Below are positions 1 to 8,130 of a stretch of DNA of 45,583 bases, piece after piece (position 1 is the first letter of the stretch; every line of letters begins with the position of its first letter). Source of the DNA: JBCCEV01 sp039030125 (GTDB lineage: Bacteria > Pseudomonadota > Gammaproteobacteria > Ga0077536). The notes under the pieces were generated by a model. The model saw only the letters and a program-made list of their open reading frames with translations, was not told the DNA's origin and searched no databases. The stretch spans positions 1 through 45,583 of the forward strand of contig JBCCEV010000007.1 in NCBI GenBank assembly GCA_039030125.1, given 5' to 3'. Both the position numbers and the translations under genes were made by a program.

Positions 1-17
1 CGGACATTCATGGATAT

Positions 18-91
<74 letters not shown>

Positions 92-259
92 ATCGATCGG
101 TCGCGACCCTACGCAACGCGTTCGACGCTGGTTAATGCAATCAGCCTTACCGTTCGAGATGTGTTCCTCCAAGACAAACCGACCGCCGCTGAGCCGGGTA
201 ATCTGTGGTTCGCATAACCATCGCTTCCATGCCGCTGTCACGACCGTTTCATCAACAAC

Positions 260-344
260 TGGTGGAGGGGGTAGGATTCGAACCTACGAAGGCTGAGCCG
301 GCAGATTTACAGTCTGCTCCCGTTGACCGCTTGGGTACCCCTCC
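260..344 (-). tRNA. tRNA-Tyr (anticodon GTA)
   Basis: This is a class II tRNA on the minus strand with acceptor GGAGGGG/CCCCTCC, anticodon loop CTGTAAA (anticodon GTA), a long variable arm, T arm GGTTCGAATCC, discriminator A and an encoded CCA (260-262). The long variable arm together with GTA is diagnostic of bacterial tRNA-Tyr. A strong promoter sits directly upstream. The 168-bp spacer to tRNA-Gly holds no other gene that I can see. Confidence 0.96.
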
Positions 345-360
345 AAAACGGTAGCAGAGT

Positions 361-389
361 ATTGTCGAAATTTTTTCTACTAGTGTCAA
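361..389 (-). promoter_or_regulatory. Sigma70 promoter of the tRNA-Tyr/tRNA-Gly operon
   Basis: On the minus strand a perfect -35 box TTGACA (389-384) is followed after 17 bp by GACAAT (366-361), which matches four of six -10 positions. A start would fall near 354, about 10 bp before the mature tRNA-Tyr 5' end. The -35 box begins only 5 bp beyond the tsaC stop codon, so read-through from the topA-tsaC genes could also enter the tRNA unit. Confidence 0.75.
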
Positions 390-393
390 TACA

Positions 394-939
394 TTAAGAG
401 CGAAGCACCGCACCATTTTCACCATCCAAAATGGCACTGGGACCGCTGTCGCTGATGATCTGCCCGGGTAGGCAGAAATCGACCGATGCATCGAAATAGC
501 GGCGGCTTTGGGCGACGGAAAGGGCCGGGCGCTCGCCGGCTGGATTGGCGCTGGTGGATATCAGCGGCCCTGCATAGTGGCACAGGCGGCGCGCCTGATC
601 GTGCCCGGTGATCCGCAGCGCGATCCGCCCGTCAGCGTCGCAAAGCCATCCTGGCGCACCATTTTGAGCCGGTAATACCCAAGTTGTCGGCCCCGGCCAA
701 GTTGCCAAAATCGACGGGGCCCGCCGGACTTCCAGCGAAACCAGGGCGCGAACTTGCTCCACGTCGCCCGCGATGAGCAAAAACGGTTTATCGGTCGTTC
801 GGGATTTCAGGCCTGCAACGCGCTCAAAGGCACTTTTTTCATAAGCGCTGGCGGCCAAACCGAATACGCCCTCGGTGGCGTGGGCGATGACGCCGCCGGA
901 AAGCAAGATTTCAACCGCTTGACGCTCAGCAAACCACAT
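394..939 (-). CDS. tsaC: Threonylcarbamoyl-AMP synthase TsaC (YrdC/Sua5 domain)
   Basis: TsaC makes L-threonylcarbamoyl-adenylate from threonine, bicarbonate and ATP, the first step of t6A37 modification of ANN-decoding tRNAs. The 181-residue product is a single YrdC-domain protein of short TsaC size, without the Sua5 C-terminal domain. Family signatures are HATEGVFGL near the N terminus, LKSRTTDKPFLL, WPGPTTWVLPA and the ISTSANPAGE motif near the C terminus. The ATG at 939 is used; an in-frame upstream stretch exists but has no standard start codon. The gene follows topA on the same strand after about 100 bp and may be co-transcribed with smg-dprA-topA. TsaB, TsaD and TsaE, which complete the pathway, are not in this window. 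Confidence 0.93.
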   Translation of the reverse strand: MWFAERQAVEILLSGGVIAHATEGVFGLAASAYEKSAFERVAGLKSRTTDKPFLLIAGDVEQVRALVSLEVRRAPSILATWPGPTTWVLPAQNGAPGWLCDADGRIALRITGHDQARRLCHYAGPLISTSANPAGERPALSVAQSRRYFDASVDFCLPGQIISDSGPSAILDGENGAVLRS

Positions 940-1042
940 TATGATCGTCGCGGTTGCGTTATTCAGGCGCTACTTTAGGGGTCTGACGCGATGGGGCGAT
1001 AAAGAGCCGCCCCCGCGCCACAATGGCTGCACGCCGAGCAAA

Positions 1043-3577
1043 TTAGTCCTGCGATGCACCCAGGGCGTTGGACAGCGTGGGCTGCTCGCCCGGCGAATTC
1101 GCATCCAAACTGGCACCCGCGGCGGCTTTGCTGACAGCCTTTTTGGTGGTTTTTTTCTTAGTCGCCTTCTTTTTAGACGCTTTCTTCCTTGTGGCCTTCT
1201 TTTTGGCCTTCTTCTTAGTGGTTTTTTTCTTTTTCGCCGGGGCGTCAGCCTGCGCTTTGGCCGTTTTTTTCTTAGCGCCACGCCCTCGCCGGACCGGAGC
1301 TTCTTCGATAAGCTTTATACACTCCTCAAGCGACAAGGACGCCGGCTCGCGGTCTTTCGGGACTTTGGCGTTTTTCTCACCATTAGTAATGTACGGCCCG
1401 TATCGACCATTGAGCACTTTGATCCCTTGCTCAGGGAAGTCCTGAATTAAGCGTTTGGCGTCGGCCTCTTTCTTTTCGGCAATTAATTCGACCGCGCGCT
1501 CGAGATTGATCGTGTAAGGGTCGTCGTCGGCACCCAGTGATACAAATTTGTTGTCGTATTTAACGTATGGCCCATAACGACCAATGTTGACCGTGACATC
1601 AAATCCGTCAGGGGTCTGACCAATTTCGCGGGGCAGTTTCGTTAACTCCAGCGCATCTTCAAGGGTGATGGCATCCATTCGCTGTCCCGGCCTGAGCCCG
1701 TAGAACTTCGGCTTTTCCTCATCTTCGACCGAGCCAATGATGACGTAGGGGCCGTAACGTCCCATACGGACAGCGACAGGCTTCCCACTTTTAGGATCCG
1801 TGCCGAGGGGACGCGCCTGATTGGCTTCCTCTCGCGAGACGTTCGCCTCTTTGTCTTGGACCTGAGCGTTGAACGGCTCCCAGAATTTGCGCAGCAGCGG
1901 CAGCCAATCGCTTTCGCCGCGGGAAACCGCATCGAGATCGTCTTCCAGGCGCGCCGTAAACTCATAATCGACATAATCCGAGAAATGGTTGGTCAAAAAC
2001 GAATTAACGATGCGCCCAATGTCGGTTGGCTGAAAACGCTTCTTCTCGAGGGTTACGTATTCGCGGGCGACTAAGGTCGAAATGATCGAGGCGTATGTCG
2101 ACGGGCGCCCGATACCAAATTCTTCAAGCGTTTTGACCAACGACGCTTCGGTGTAACGAGGCGGAGGCTCGGTGAAATGTTGATCGGCGTTTACCGCGTT
2201 GAGCTTAACCGTCTGACCCTGCACTAGCGGCGGTAACGTTTTCTCGTCGCCCGTGGCAGCGGCGCCGGGTTTATCGTCCTCGCCCTCCAAGTACACCGTC
2301 ATAAATCCAGGATCGGTCACGGTCGACCCGGTGGCGCGGAAGATCCCACGCTCTCCGGCACCCAAATCGGCAGAAACCGTGTCGATGGTGGCGTGGATCA
2401 TTTGACAGGCTACGGTGCGCTTCCAGATCAGATCGTAGAGTTTGTTCTGGTCCGGCGTTAGATAGTCCTTGATGTTCGCCGGGGTCCGCGCGCTCGAGGT
2501 GGGTCGGATGGCTTCGTGCGCTTCCTGCGCGTTCTTGGCGTTGGTGCGAAACGTTCGGGGTTCCGCCGGAACCTGATCGGCGCCATAACGCTGTGAAATA
2601 AATCCACGGAGTTCCGCAATCGCATCTTGCGAAAGGTTCACCGAATCCGTGCGCATATAGGTGATCAATCCTTCCGTCCCCGAGCCAATATCGACACCCT
2701 CATAGAGCTGTTGAGCCGTGCGCATGGCACGCTGCGCGGTGAAGCCGAGCTTACGCACGGCCTCTTGCTGCAGAGTCGAAGTGATGAACGGTGGCGCCGG
2801 ATTTCGTTTGCGCTGCTTTTTCTCAACCTTGAGGACCTTGAGCGATCCCGCCGCGGCGTCCAACAATGCGTCACGAACTTCCTCGGCGCGTTGTTCGTTG
2901 GCAATATCAAACTGTTTCAGTCGCTCGCCATCAAAGCTGTTCAGTCGTGCACTAAAAGGGGCGTCCTCGGCGGCCGCCATGGCATCGATGGTCCAATATT
3001 CCTGCGGCTTGAACTTTTCGATTTCCGCTTCGCGTTCGCAGATCATTCGCAACGCAGGGCTTTGAACGCGACCAGCGGACAGTCCGCGTTTTATCTTCTT
3101 CCACAATAACGGCGAGAGGTGGAAGCCAACCAGATAATCAAGAGCCCGGCGGGTCTGCTGGGCGTTAACCAACTCCATCGAAACGCTGCGCGGATCGGAA
3201 ATCGCATCCTTGATCGCCCGCTCCGTGATTTCACTGAAGATAACGCGATAAACCTCGACGTTGTCGAGCGCGGCGCGATCGCGCAATAACTCGACCAGAT
3301 GCCAGGAAATTGCTTCACCCTCCCGGTCCAAATCCGTCGCTAGATAAAGTGCTTTGGCACCTTTCAAGGCCTTGAAGATCGCGTCTACATGTTTGGTGTT
3401 TTTCTCGATTTGCTCATACTTCATAGCAAAATCGAGATCAGGATCGACCGCGCCCTCTTTCGGCAGCAGGTCACGAACGTGGCCGTAGGATGCAAGCACC
3501 TCAAAATCTGAACCGAGGTACTTCTTGATCGTGCCTGCTTTCGCAGGCGATTCAACGACAACGAGGTTTTTAGCCAT
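1043..3577 (-). CDS. topA: DNA topoisomerase I (type IA) with lysine-rich tail
   Basis: TopA relaxes negative supercoils by single-strand passage. The N terminus (AKNLVVVESPAKAGTIKKYLG) is the Toprim strand carrying the catalytic Glu. DREGEAISW follows, and the active-site tyrosine is Tyr307 in the YMRTDS motif. Instead of four-cysteine zinc ribbons, the C-terminal third carries three GRYGPY(V/I) repeats of the topoisomerase C-terminal repeat type. These are followed by roughly 70 residues made almost entirely of Lys, Thr and Ala (about 1095-1300). The longer open frame begins with TTG at 3583; the ATG at 3577 gives the conserved MAKNLV start and is preferred (844 aa). smg lies 28 bp upstream on the same strand. 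Confidence 0.96.
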   Translation of the reverse strand: MAKNLVVVESPAKAGTIKKYLGSDFEVLASYGHVRDLLPKEGAVDPDLDFAMKYEQIEKNTKHVDAIFKALKGAKALYLATDLDREGEAISWHLVELLRDRAALDNVEVYRVIFSEITERAIKDAISDPRSVSMELVNAQQTRRALDYLVGFHLSPLLWKKIKRGLSAGRVQSPALRMICEREAEIEKFKPQEYWTIDAMAAAEDAPFSARLNSFDGERLKQFDIANEQRAEEVRDALLDAAAGSLKVLKVEKKQRKRNPAPPFITSTLQQEAVRKLGFTAQRAMRTAQQLYEGVDIGSGTEGLITYMRTDSVNLSQDAIAELRGFISQRYGADQVPAEPRTFRTNAKNAQEAHEAIRPTSSARTPANIKDYLTPDQNKLYDLIWKRTVACQMIHATIDTVSADLGAGERGIFRATGSTVTDPGFMTVYLEGEDDKPGAAATGDEKTLPPLVQGQTVKLNAVNADQHFTEPPPRYTEASLVKTLEEFGIGRPSTYASIISTLVAREYVTLEKKRFQPTDIGRIVNSFLTNHFSDYVDYEFTARLEDDLDAVSRGESDWLPLLRKFWEPFNAQVQDKEANVSREEANQARPLGTDPKSGKPVAVRMGRYGPYVIIGSVEDEEKPKFYGLRPGQRMDAITLEDALELTKLPREIGQTPDGFDVTVNIGRYGPYVKYDNKFVSLGADDDPYTINLERAVELIAEKKEADAKRLIQDFPEQGIKVLNGRYGPYITNGEKNAKVPKDREPASLSLEECIKLIEEAPVRRGRGAKKKTAKAQADAPAKKKKTTKKKAKKKATRKKASKKKATKKKTTKKAVSKAAAGASLDANSPGEQPTLSNALGASQD

Positions 3578-3605
3578 CTTCAAACACTAACAGGCGCAGC
3601 GCACC

Positions 3606-4085
3606 TTAGTGCAATGCCGTTTGTGCATCGTCGATTAGGAGGTCTTCCATCCACATGAAAGCTTGCTCATAACCAGGGCGGTTGAAAAGCACCATCAGTA
3701 CGATCCATTTCAACTGCCCAATATCGATTTCGTCGCTCTCAAGGGCCAGAACCCGGTCGATTACCAATTCGCGATTGACCGCATTTAGGATCCCCGCGTC
3801 GCCCAGGAATTGTAGAAAACCCCGACACTCGGTATCCAACTTGGCCTGCTCCTCGTCGGTGAACACCCGAAATGTGTTGCTGGTGGACTCGACGAGCGCA
3901 TCTTCGTTGTCGTGAATAACCGTTAAATCTTGTAACCAATTAAAAGCCTTGGTGATCTGCGCCGCTTCGAAGCCAGCGTTTTGCAACTCCGAACGCAACT
4001 GCTCTTGATCGGTATCGAGCGCGATTTCGTCGTCGACGAAATTCTCGAATAGGTAGATCAGGATATCGATTACGGTTTGTTTCAT
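3606..4085 (-). CDS. smg: Smg family protein (DUF494)
   Basis: This is a small acidic protein of 159 residues whose start, MKQTVIDILIYLFENFVDD, is the Smg/DUF494 signature. The biochemical role of Smg is not established. It is almost always encoded beside dprA and topA, as here, and is predicted to be cytoplasmic. Aspartate and glutamate are abundant throughout (for example ALDTDQEQLRSEL and ALESDEIDIGQLKWIVL). The frame extends to a TTG at 4091, but the ATG at 4085 reproduces the family N terminus and was chosen. dprA ends 74 bp upstream. Confidence 0.9.
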   Translation of the reverse strand: MKQTVIDILIYLFENFVDDEIALDTDQEQLRSELQNAGFEAAQITKAFNWLQDLTVIHDNEDALVESTSNTFRVFTDEEQAKLDTECRGFLQFLGDAGILNAVNRELVIDRVLALESDEIDIGQLKWIVLMVLFNRPGYEQAFMWMEDLLIDDAQTALH

Positions 4086-4159
4086 GGTCAATGCGAGAAC
4101 GAGAGAATGCTCGAAAAGGTGATTAAGAACAGCCTTTTAATGCGCGTTGGTTTCTCGGC

Positions 4160-5188
4160 CTAAGGTCCGGAACGAGTAAAGCGTCCGCCTTCCGACGAGA
4201 TCACAAGTCCCTCAAGCTCCATGGCGGAAAGGATGGACGAAACCTTTTGAGCCGTCAATCCAGTCAATGTCACAAGCTCATCAATGCTAATCGGTTGGTC
4301 TTCAATCGCATTAAGGATCTGATTTCCCAACACTGAGGGCGCGCTAGCTTGGGTGTCCACGGCTTCGCGATATTCAAACCCCAAGTCTTCGAAAACATCG
4401 GCAGCACACTCAATGAGCTTTGCGCCTTGTTTGATCAAGGCGTGACAACCCGCATGTTGCTTACTCCAAACAGGCCCGGGCACTGCAAAAACATCACGCC
4501 CCTGCTCGATGGCATGGCGCGCGGTACCCAGTGATCCGCTTTTTAGCGTTGCTTGAACGACAACCACGCCTTGTGACAGTCCACTGATGATGCGGTTGCG
4601 GCGTGGAAAGTGAAACGGCAGTGGGGCTGCGCTTAGCGGAAACTCGCTAACCAGTGCGCCCTTGTCGCCAATCCGCTCGGCGAGAGCGCGATGGCGTTGC
4701 GGGTAAACGCGGGCGAGACCATTGCCAAGGACAGCGATCGTCGCGCCTGCGTTTGATAATGCGCCATCGTGGGCAGCGCCATCGATCCCCAACGCAAGCC
4801 CACTGGTCACCGCGACATCTTGTGCAACCACGGCGCTTGCCAGTCGTTGTGCGATATGAGCGCCAGTGCGGGTACATTTTCGACTACCGACGATGGCGAT
4901 TTGAGGACGTTTCAAGGCTCGATAGTTGCCGCTCACAAACAGCAGTGTTGGCGGTACTGGGATATTGCGCAATGCCAGCGGATAGTCGGCGTCGGTGATC
5001 GACAAAAGCGCATGTCCGGAGGACTCCAGCCAGGATGAAGCGCGATCCGCGGCATGCCAATCCGGCTCGATACCTACCCTGCGCGCTGTGGCTAGCGCCT
5101 CTTGTTCATCGCTTATCGATAGAAAGTCAGGGAGTTTTGAGAAATCACCGCCGGTGGCGGCATGAACGGCGAGTAACGTCCTGCGCAT
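4160..5188 (-). CDS. dprA: DNA-processing protein DprA (Smf)
   Basis: DprA binds incoming single-stranded DNA during transformation and loads RecA. The Rossmann-like core is clear: DADYPLALRNIPVPPTLLF, then AIVGSRKCTRTGAHIA, SGLALGIDGAAHDGAL, the VSEFPLSAAPLPFHFPRRNR stretch and AVPGPV. The last 65 residues fit the DprA winged helix (ISIDELVTLTGLTAQKVSSILSAMELEGLV). At 342 residues it is slightly short: only about 60 residues precede the DADYP motif, so the N-terminal SAM-like region is reduced. An in-frame TGA lies just upstream of the ATG at 5188, which fixes the start. It sits with smg and topA, as is usual. Confidence 0.94.
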   Translation of the reverse strand: MRRTLLAVHAATGGDFSKLPDFLSISDEQEALATARRVGIEPDWHAADRASSWLESSGHALLSITDADYPLALRNIPVPPTLLFVSGNYRALKRPQIAIVGSRKCTRTGAHIAQRLASAVVAQDVAVTSGLALGIDGAAHDGALSNAGATIAVLGNGLARVYPQRHRALAERIGDKGALVSEFPLSAAPLPFHFPRRNRIISGLSQGVVVVQATLKSGSLGTARHAIEQGRDVFAVPGPVWSKQHAGCHALIKQGAKLIECAADVFEDLGFEYREAVDTQASAPSVLGNQILNAIEDQPISIDELVTLTGLTAQKVSSILSAMELEGLVISSEGGRFTRSGP

Positions 5189-5237
5189 TAGTGATGTCCA
5201 TTCCTTTGTCCATCAGCGTCGAACTATAAAACGAAGA

Positions 5238-5257
5238 GGCCGCTTTTTCGAGCGGCC
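5238..5257 (-). terminator. Probable intrinsic terminator between the LysM gene and dprA
   Basis: This is a perfect 7-bp inverted repeat (GGCCGCT/AGCGGCC) with a 6-nt loop. On the minus strand it is followed by TCTTCGTTTTATAG, a loose T-rich stretch. It lies about 30 bp past the LysM stop codon and about 50 bp before dprA. It would separate the LysM transcript from dprA-smg-topA. The T tract is interrupted, so termination may be partial. Confidence 0.6.
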
Positions 5258-5286
5258 ATCTGGATTATTGCGAATTGCTCTCGAAC

Positions 5287-6489
5287 TTACGGGTTACGCA
5301 CGAAATCCAACTCGTGAACCGCGCGCTGAGTGTTCATGACCAACGCATAAGAAACCTTCTCAAAGGTGCGAAAAACCATCACCTCACCGGCGCGCTCTTC
5401 TGGAAACCGCAGTGTTTCAACGGCACCCGAGCCCGCTGGCGTTCCGACCGCGGCGCGAAGATTCTCGTCAATTGCGCGTAAAGTGTTCGCAAAGGCTTCG
5501 GCTTGGCGCACTAGAAAGGACGGATTTTCCGCTGCTTCCAACTCGCGCGCCGCTTTGCTTTTTTCGCGCGCGATCCTGGTTCCAACTGGATCCTGGGCTA
5601 TTTCGCCGCGCTGATAAATCGCAAGCACGTGTCCTGGTTCGAGGCCATCCTCTTCGCCCCGATTAAGAACCACCACCTGATGTTGTCCAATCTGCGAAAC
5701 GCCATTCACCACTGAGATAATTTTCCCCTCCACATCGGCATTCGGAGCACGCGGCATAAAGTCCGGGATCTTGTCCTCGGTTTGCGGCATTAAACGATCG
5801 CCTTTAAGGATCTCTTGTTTGGCGTCCACGACTAAAGCAGTCGCAGGCTGCCCCAAGCGTTCCAAAATAGCGTCGCCGATATGCAGAGCTTCGTAACCAA
5901 GCACCGAACCCGAATCGGGGTCGAGGTAAGGATCGCCGGCTTTGAAAATTGAGTACTTATCGGTTTGCGGTGTATCCAGCCCCTGCACGTAGATGCGGTT
6001 GCCCGAGCCGACCGCCAAGTGCTCGTCTTGACTGCCAATGATGTAGGGAGCGAGGTCCAGCGTGTCCGATTCAACGACCCGCGGGCGGCTCAAGAACTGC
6101 TGGATCGCATCGAGCGGTATCGTATGGATTGCCTCGCGTTTATCGAGTTCGCGGATCGCTGGGCTTAATTTGACCTCTCGGCTCCCGGCCTCTCTCACCG
6201 CCGCAACGCCATCGCTGCCGAGGCTGAGGGTGGGCTTGCCGTCCACATAGCTCAGCACCACAACGTCGCCTGGATAGATGAGGTGGGGATCGGAGATTTG
6301 CGGATTGCCCTTCCAGATCTCGGGCCATTGCCATGGATTCGTCAAAAAGCGCCCGGCGATATCCCACAGCGTGTCCCCTTTCACGACGACATACTTTCCG
6401 GGATGATCATCGCGGATCTGGACTTCGTCCGCATAAACGGCGGTGGCGGCTGCGAAAAGCAGCAGAAAAACAAGAATTTTTCTAATCAT
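5287..6489 (-). CDS. LysM peptidoglycan-binding protein, TsaP-like
   Basis: This is a 400-residue exported protein. A Sec signal peptide (MIRKILVFLLLFAAATAVYA, cleavage near residue 20) is followed at about 34-85 by one LysM domain (YVVVKGDTLWDIAGRFL, then WPEIWKGNPQISDP and LIYPGDVVVL). About 300 residues of soluble sequence follow, including the phrase VVVLNRGEEDGLEPGHVLAIY, which looks like a beta-barrel ligand- or partner-binding module. A LysM protein divergent from def-fmt is conserved in gammaproteobacteria. In Pseudomonas the equivalent locus encodes TsaP, a periplasmic protein associated with type IV pilus secretins (family knowledge, recalled). Because this window also holds an MSHA secretin, a role in anchoring it to peptidoglycan is plausible but unproven. 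Confidence 0.85.
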   Translation of the reverse strand: MIRKILVFLLLFAAATAVYADEVQIRDDHPGKYVVVKGDTLWDIAGRFLTNPWQWPEIWKGNPQISDPHLIYPGDVVVLSYVDGKPTLSLGSDGVAAVREAGSREVKLSPAIRELDKREAIHTIPLDAIQQFLSRPRVVESDTLDLAPYIIGSQDEHLAVGSGNRIYVQGLDTPQTDKYSIFKAGDPYLDPDSGSVLGYEALHIGDAILERLGQPATALVVDAKQEILKGDRLMPQTEDKIPDFMPRAPNADVEGKIISVVNGVSQIGQHQVVVLNRGEEDGLEPGHVLAIYQRGEIAQDPVGTRIAREKSKAARELEAAENPSFLVRQAEAFANTLRAIDENLRAAVGTPAGSGAVETLRFPEERAGEVMVFRTFEKVSYALVMNTQRAVHELDFVRNP

Positions 6490-6599
6490 CTCAGGGCCTT
6501 TAGAGATTTTCCTTAAAGTAGTTTAGCAGATTAACGACGCAATTTACCAAAGTCCCAGACAAAAGTCCTCGCCGAGGCGCGCAGAAATCTGGAATCTTC

Positions 6600-6628
6600 T
6601 TGTTAACTCAGTGTCTTACGATTATCCT
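6600..6628 (+). promoter_or_regulatory. Probable sigma70 promoter of the def operon
   Basis: TTGTTA (6600-6605) and TATCCT (6623-6628) are separated by 17 bp, and each matches four of six consensus positions. Transcription would start near 6635 and give a leader of about 28 nt. No good Shine-Dalgarno sequence lies directly before the def ATG; an AGGGG stands about 18 nt upstream of it. No convincing promoter was found for the divergent LysM gene in the same 173-bp gap. Confidence 0.5.
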
Positions 6629-6662
6629 CTGGTTGGATTAAGGGGCGCGAAACCTCCAAGAA

Positions 6663-7166
6663 ATGGCTATCCGAAACATACTCCATCATCCCGATCCGCG
6701 ATTGCGGATCCGTGCCGAGCCCGTCGACGCGTTCAACCCAGAGCTAGAAGCTTTGGTGGCAGACATGTTTGAGACGATGTACGACGCGCCGGGGATCGGG
6801 TTAGCCGCGACCCAGATCAACGTGCACCAGCGGGTCTTGGTGGTTGACGTTTCCCGTGAAGGTTCGCAGCCCATGCATTTCGTGAATCCCGAAATTCTTT
6901 CACGAGAAGGCGAAATCAGCATGGATGAGGGTTGCTTGTCGGTACCGGAGATCTTCGAGCCCGTCACCCGCGCCGAACGCATCATCGTCAGCGCGAAAAC
7001 CATGCGTAACGAGCCACTTAATATGGAAGTGCAAGGCTTATTGGCAGTCTGCATTCAGCATGAGATCGATCACCTAGACGGGAAATTGTTCGTCGACTAT
7101 CTCTCGCAACTCAAGCAACAGCGAATTCGCAAGAAGCTAGAAAAAGCGCAGCGCCTAGCAAGTTGA
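6663..7166 (+). CDS. def: Peptide deformylase
   Basis: Def removes the N-formyl group from nascent proteins, using a metal ion (usually Fe2+) in the cytoplasm. All three family motifs are present: GIGLAATQI (residues 44-52), EGCLSVP with metal-ligand Cys91, and QHEIDHLDG with ligands His133 and His137 and catalytic Glu134. The length of 167 residues is typical. It is the first gene of a probable ten-kilobase operon and is followed after 31 bp by fmt, which performs the reverse modification on initiator tRNA. Confidence 0.97.
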   Translation: MAIRNILHHPDPRLRIRAEPVDAFNPELEALVADMFETMYDAPGIGLAATQINVHQRVLVVDVSREGSQPMHFVNPEILSREGEISMDEGCLSVPEIFEPVTRAERIIVSAKTMRNEPLNMEVQGLLAVCIQHEIDHLDGKLFVDYLSQLKQQRIRKKLEKAQRLAS

Positions 7167-7197
7167 CACTGCCGCACCGTGGGCGCGCCCGCGCTCA

Positions 7198-8130
7198 ATG
7201 ACAAAACTCAAAATCATCTTTGCCGGAACCCCTGAGTTTGCGCTACCAAGCCTTCAGGTGCTGCTCGAAGATTCAACCGTCGACCTCGTCGGCGTATATA
7301 CCCAACCCGATCGAGCCGCCGGGCGCGGGCGCAAAATTACCGAGAGCCCGGTAAAAAAACTCGCCGCCGAGAACGGCCTGGCGATTTGCCAACCCCATAG
7401 ATTTGATGAGCAGACCTGCCGTGCTTTCACTGCCGGTGAGATAGACCTATTGGTCGTCGCGGCATACGGCATCATCCTCCCAAAAGTCATCATCGATCAT
7501 CCGCGTATCGCCTCATTGAACGTGCATGCTTCACTACTTCCGCGCTGGCGCGGCGCGGCACCGATCGAGCGCGCAATCATGGCCGGCGACGCGAAGACTG
7601 GGATTTGCATCATGCGCATGGTGGAAGCTCTCGACGCTGGACCGATCTGGTGCCGTCGCGAGACGGACATCGAAGCGCACACAACCGGCGGCGCCTTGCA
7701 CGATAATCTCGCGCACGAGGGTGCGGTTGCGCTGCGCCAAACGATCGCGCAAATCCATGCCGGCACGGCTACGGAGAACACCCAAGATGAGCAAGGCGTC
7801 ACCTACGCGAAGAAGATCACAACGGCGGACCGGGCGATCAATTGGTATTCAAGCGCTATTGAGATCGAACGCCAGGTACGTGCCCTTTTTCCGACTAATT
7901 CACCGCGCGCCAAACTTGGCGAGCTCGACAACAAAATCATCGAGGCCCGTGCCATAGAGCATGTGGGCGCGCAGCGTCCAGGGACGATCGTGTCGCTGGA
8001 TGCAAACTTGGTGGTCGCTACCGGAAGCGGCGCACTAGAAATCCTTAGAGTGCAACCGCCAGGGAAAAAACCCATGAGTGCCGCCGATTTTATCCGCGGC
8101 TACGGAGATAAGCTTGGCGAGTGCGCCTAG
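7198..8130 (+). CDS. fmt: Methionyl-tRNA formyltransferase
   Basis: Fmt formylates Met-tRNA(fMet) with 10-formyl-tetrahydrofolate. The N-terminal formyltransferase fold shows IIFAGTPEFALPSL, the folate-site signature LNVHASLLPRWRGAAPI with the catalytic Asn and His, and MRMVEALDAGPI with the catalytic Asp. The C-terminal OB-like tRNA-binding domain begins near residue 205 (ITTADRAINW) and ends with LRVQPPGKKPMSAADFIRGY, which is highly characteristic. At 310 residues it has the usual length. rsmB starts inside or very close to its 3' end. Confidence 0.97.
   Translation: MTKLKIIFAGTPEFALPSLQVLLEDSTVDLVGVYTQPDRAAGRGRKITESPVKKLAAENGLAICQPHRFDEQTCRAFTAGEIDLLVVAAYGIILPKVIIDHPRIASLNVHASLLPRWRGAAPIERAIMAGDAKTGICIMRMVEALDAGPIWCRRETDIEAHTTGGALHDNLAHEGAVALRQTIAQIHAGTATENTQDEQGVTYAKKITTADRAINWYSSAIEIERQVRALFPTNSPRAKLGELDNKIIEARAIEHVGAQRPGTIVSLDANLVVATGSGALEILRVQPPGKKPMSAADFIRGYGDKLGECA

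Noticed and set aside
970..1281. Arg/Lys-rich frame overlapping the topA 3' end
   Set aside because: It is a shifted reading of the low-complexity lysine tail of TopA and has no independent support.
5189..5230. Frameshift at the dprA N terminus, because the protein is slightly short
   Set aside because: The other frames upstream give no DprA-like sequence, and an in-frame stop precedes a plausible ATG, so it looks like a naturally short N terminus.
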